Part shown: positions 13,183 through 13,289 of the stretch, in pieces | Layout of the letters: each line of letters starts with the position of its first letter | Position numbering within the stretch: position 1 is the first letter of the stretch | NCBI GenBank assembly: GCA_003524085.1 | Contig: DOEC01000011.1 | Span: forward strand, 1 to 13,289 | DNA length: 13,289 bases | Direction of reading: 5' to 3' | DNA from: Bacillota bacterium | GTDB lineage: Bacteria > Bacillota_I > Bacilli_A > RF39 > UBA660 | Position numbers and translations under genes: made by a program | Notes under the pieces: model-generated | Database searches by the model: none | The model's input: only the letters and a program-made list of their open reading frames with translations | What the model was told of the DNA's origin: nothing

Positions 13183-13212
13183 TTGACTTACATAACCCTT
13201 TTTTGTTAAAAT
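13183..13212 (+). promoter_or_regulatory. Promoter of the final, truncated gene
   Basis: TTGACT (13183-13188), 18 bases, TAAAAT (13207-13212). TAACAAAA (13171-13178) and TTTTGTTA (13201-13208) form an 8-bp inverted repeat that brackets the -35 and touches the -10, so it might be an operator or a weak terminator for the preceding gene. Confidence 0.55.
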
Positions 13213-13243
13213 TTACTTGTAATAAAGATAGGAAGTGAAGTAC

Positions 13244-13289
13244 ATGAAAGTTAACTCTTTAGTACAAAATAAAGTACAAATGGGGGGGG
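13244..13289 (+). CDS. Start of an unidentified gene, 3'-truncated
   Basis: AGGAAGTGAAG at 13230-13240 precedes ATG 13244, and a promoter lies just upstream, so a real gene probably starts here. Only about 13 reliable codons are visible (MKVNSLVQNKVQM); the last bases are a run of eight Gs that may not be genomic. Too short to identify. By B. subtilis order a spoVB-like or secDF gene would be candidates, but nothing in these residues supports either. Confidence 0.5.
   Translation, partial: MKVNSLVQNKVQMGG

Overview
The window comes from a very AT-rich, low-GC Firmicute. Gene content and order point to the Bacilli: MutS1, RNase HIII, CvpA, thioredoxin, QueA, Tgt, a TIGR04086 (YrzE-like) protein and a DUF421 (YrbG-like) protein. 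Serine is mostly AGT, Shine-Dalgarno sites are AGGAGG or the recurrent AGGTGA, and tryptophan is TGG. Of twelve intact stop codons only one is TGA, so the standard bacterial code fits. The surface proteins resemble those I know from uncultured gut Bacilli (RF39-like or Mollicutes-like lineages). That lineage call is inference. No RNA gene, CRISPR array or intact insertion sequence was seen.

Region 1 (1-2607) is accessory. The 3' end of a secreted or surface protein gene is followed, in the same operon, by a membrane-anchored protein. The second protein ends in a C-type-lectin / formylglycine-generating-enzyme-like domain. Its last ~50 codons have the nucleotide signature of the variable repeat (VR) of a diversity-generating retroelement (DGR): GC jumps from about 30% to about 56%, framework codons lack adenine, and all 22 presumed variable codons end in C or T, as expected from adenine mutagenesis of AAC/AAT template codons. 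No reverse transcriptase, Avd gene or template repeat lies in the window, so they must be elsewhere if the system is active.

Region 2 (2608-8549) holds DNA maintenance and housekeeping genes. mutS and rnhC converge on a shared terminator. Next come a solitary AAA_14/DUF4143 ATPase gene with its own strong promoter and a palindromic operator candidate, then cvpA and trxA, which overlap by one base. rnhC facing away from cvpA, with trxA further on, recalls Bacillus subtilis (rnhC / zapA-cvpA-polX-mutS2 ... trxA). Here zapA, polX and mutS2 are absent and the ATPase sits in the divergent gap.

Region 3 (8560-13289) has an unidentified cytoplasmic protein, then queA and tgt, the last steps of queuosine tRNA modification. 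A decayed RhuM-family gene now separates queA from tgt. A small membrane-anchored protein sits in the yajC position, followed by an inverted yrzE-like gene, a yrbG-like gene and the first codons of another gene. The sequence ends in eight Gs, probably an assembly edge. This follows the B. subtilis order queA-tgt-yajC-yrzE-yrbG with local rearrangements. Synteny statements are from memory of B. subtilis and were not computed.
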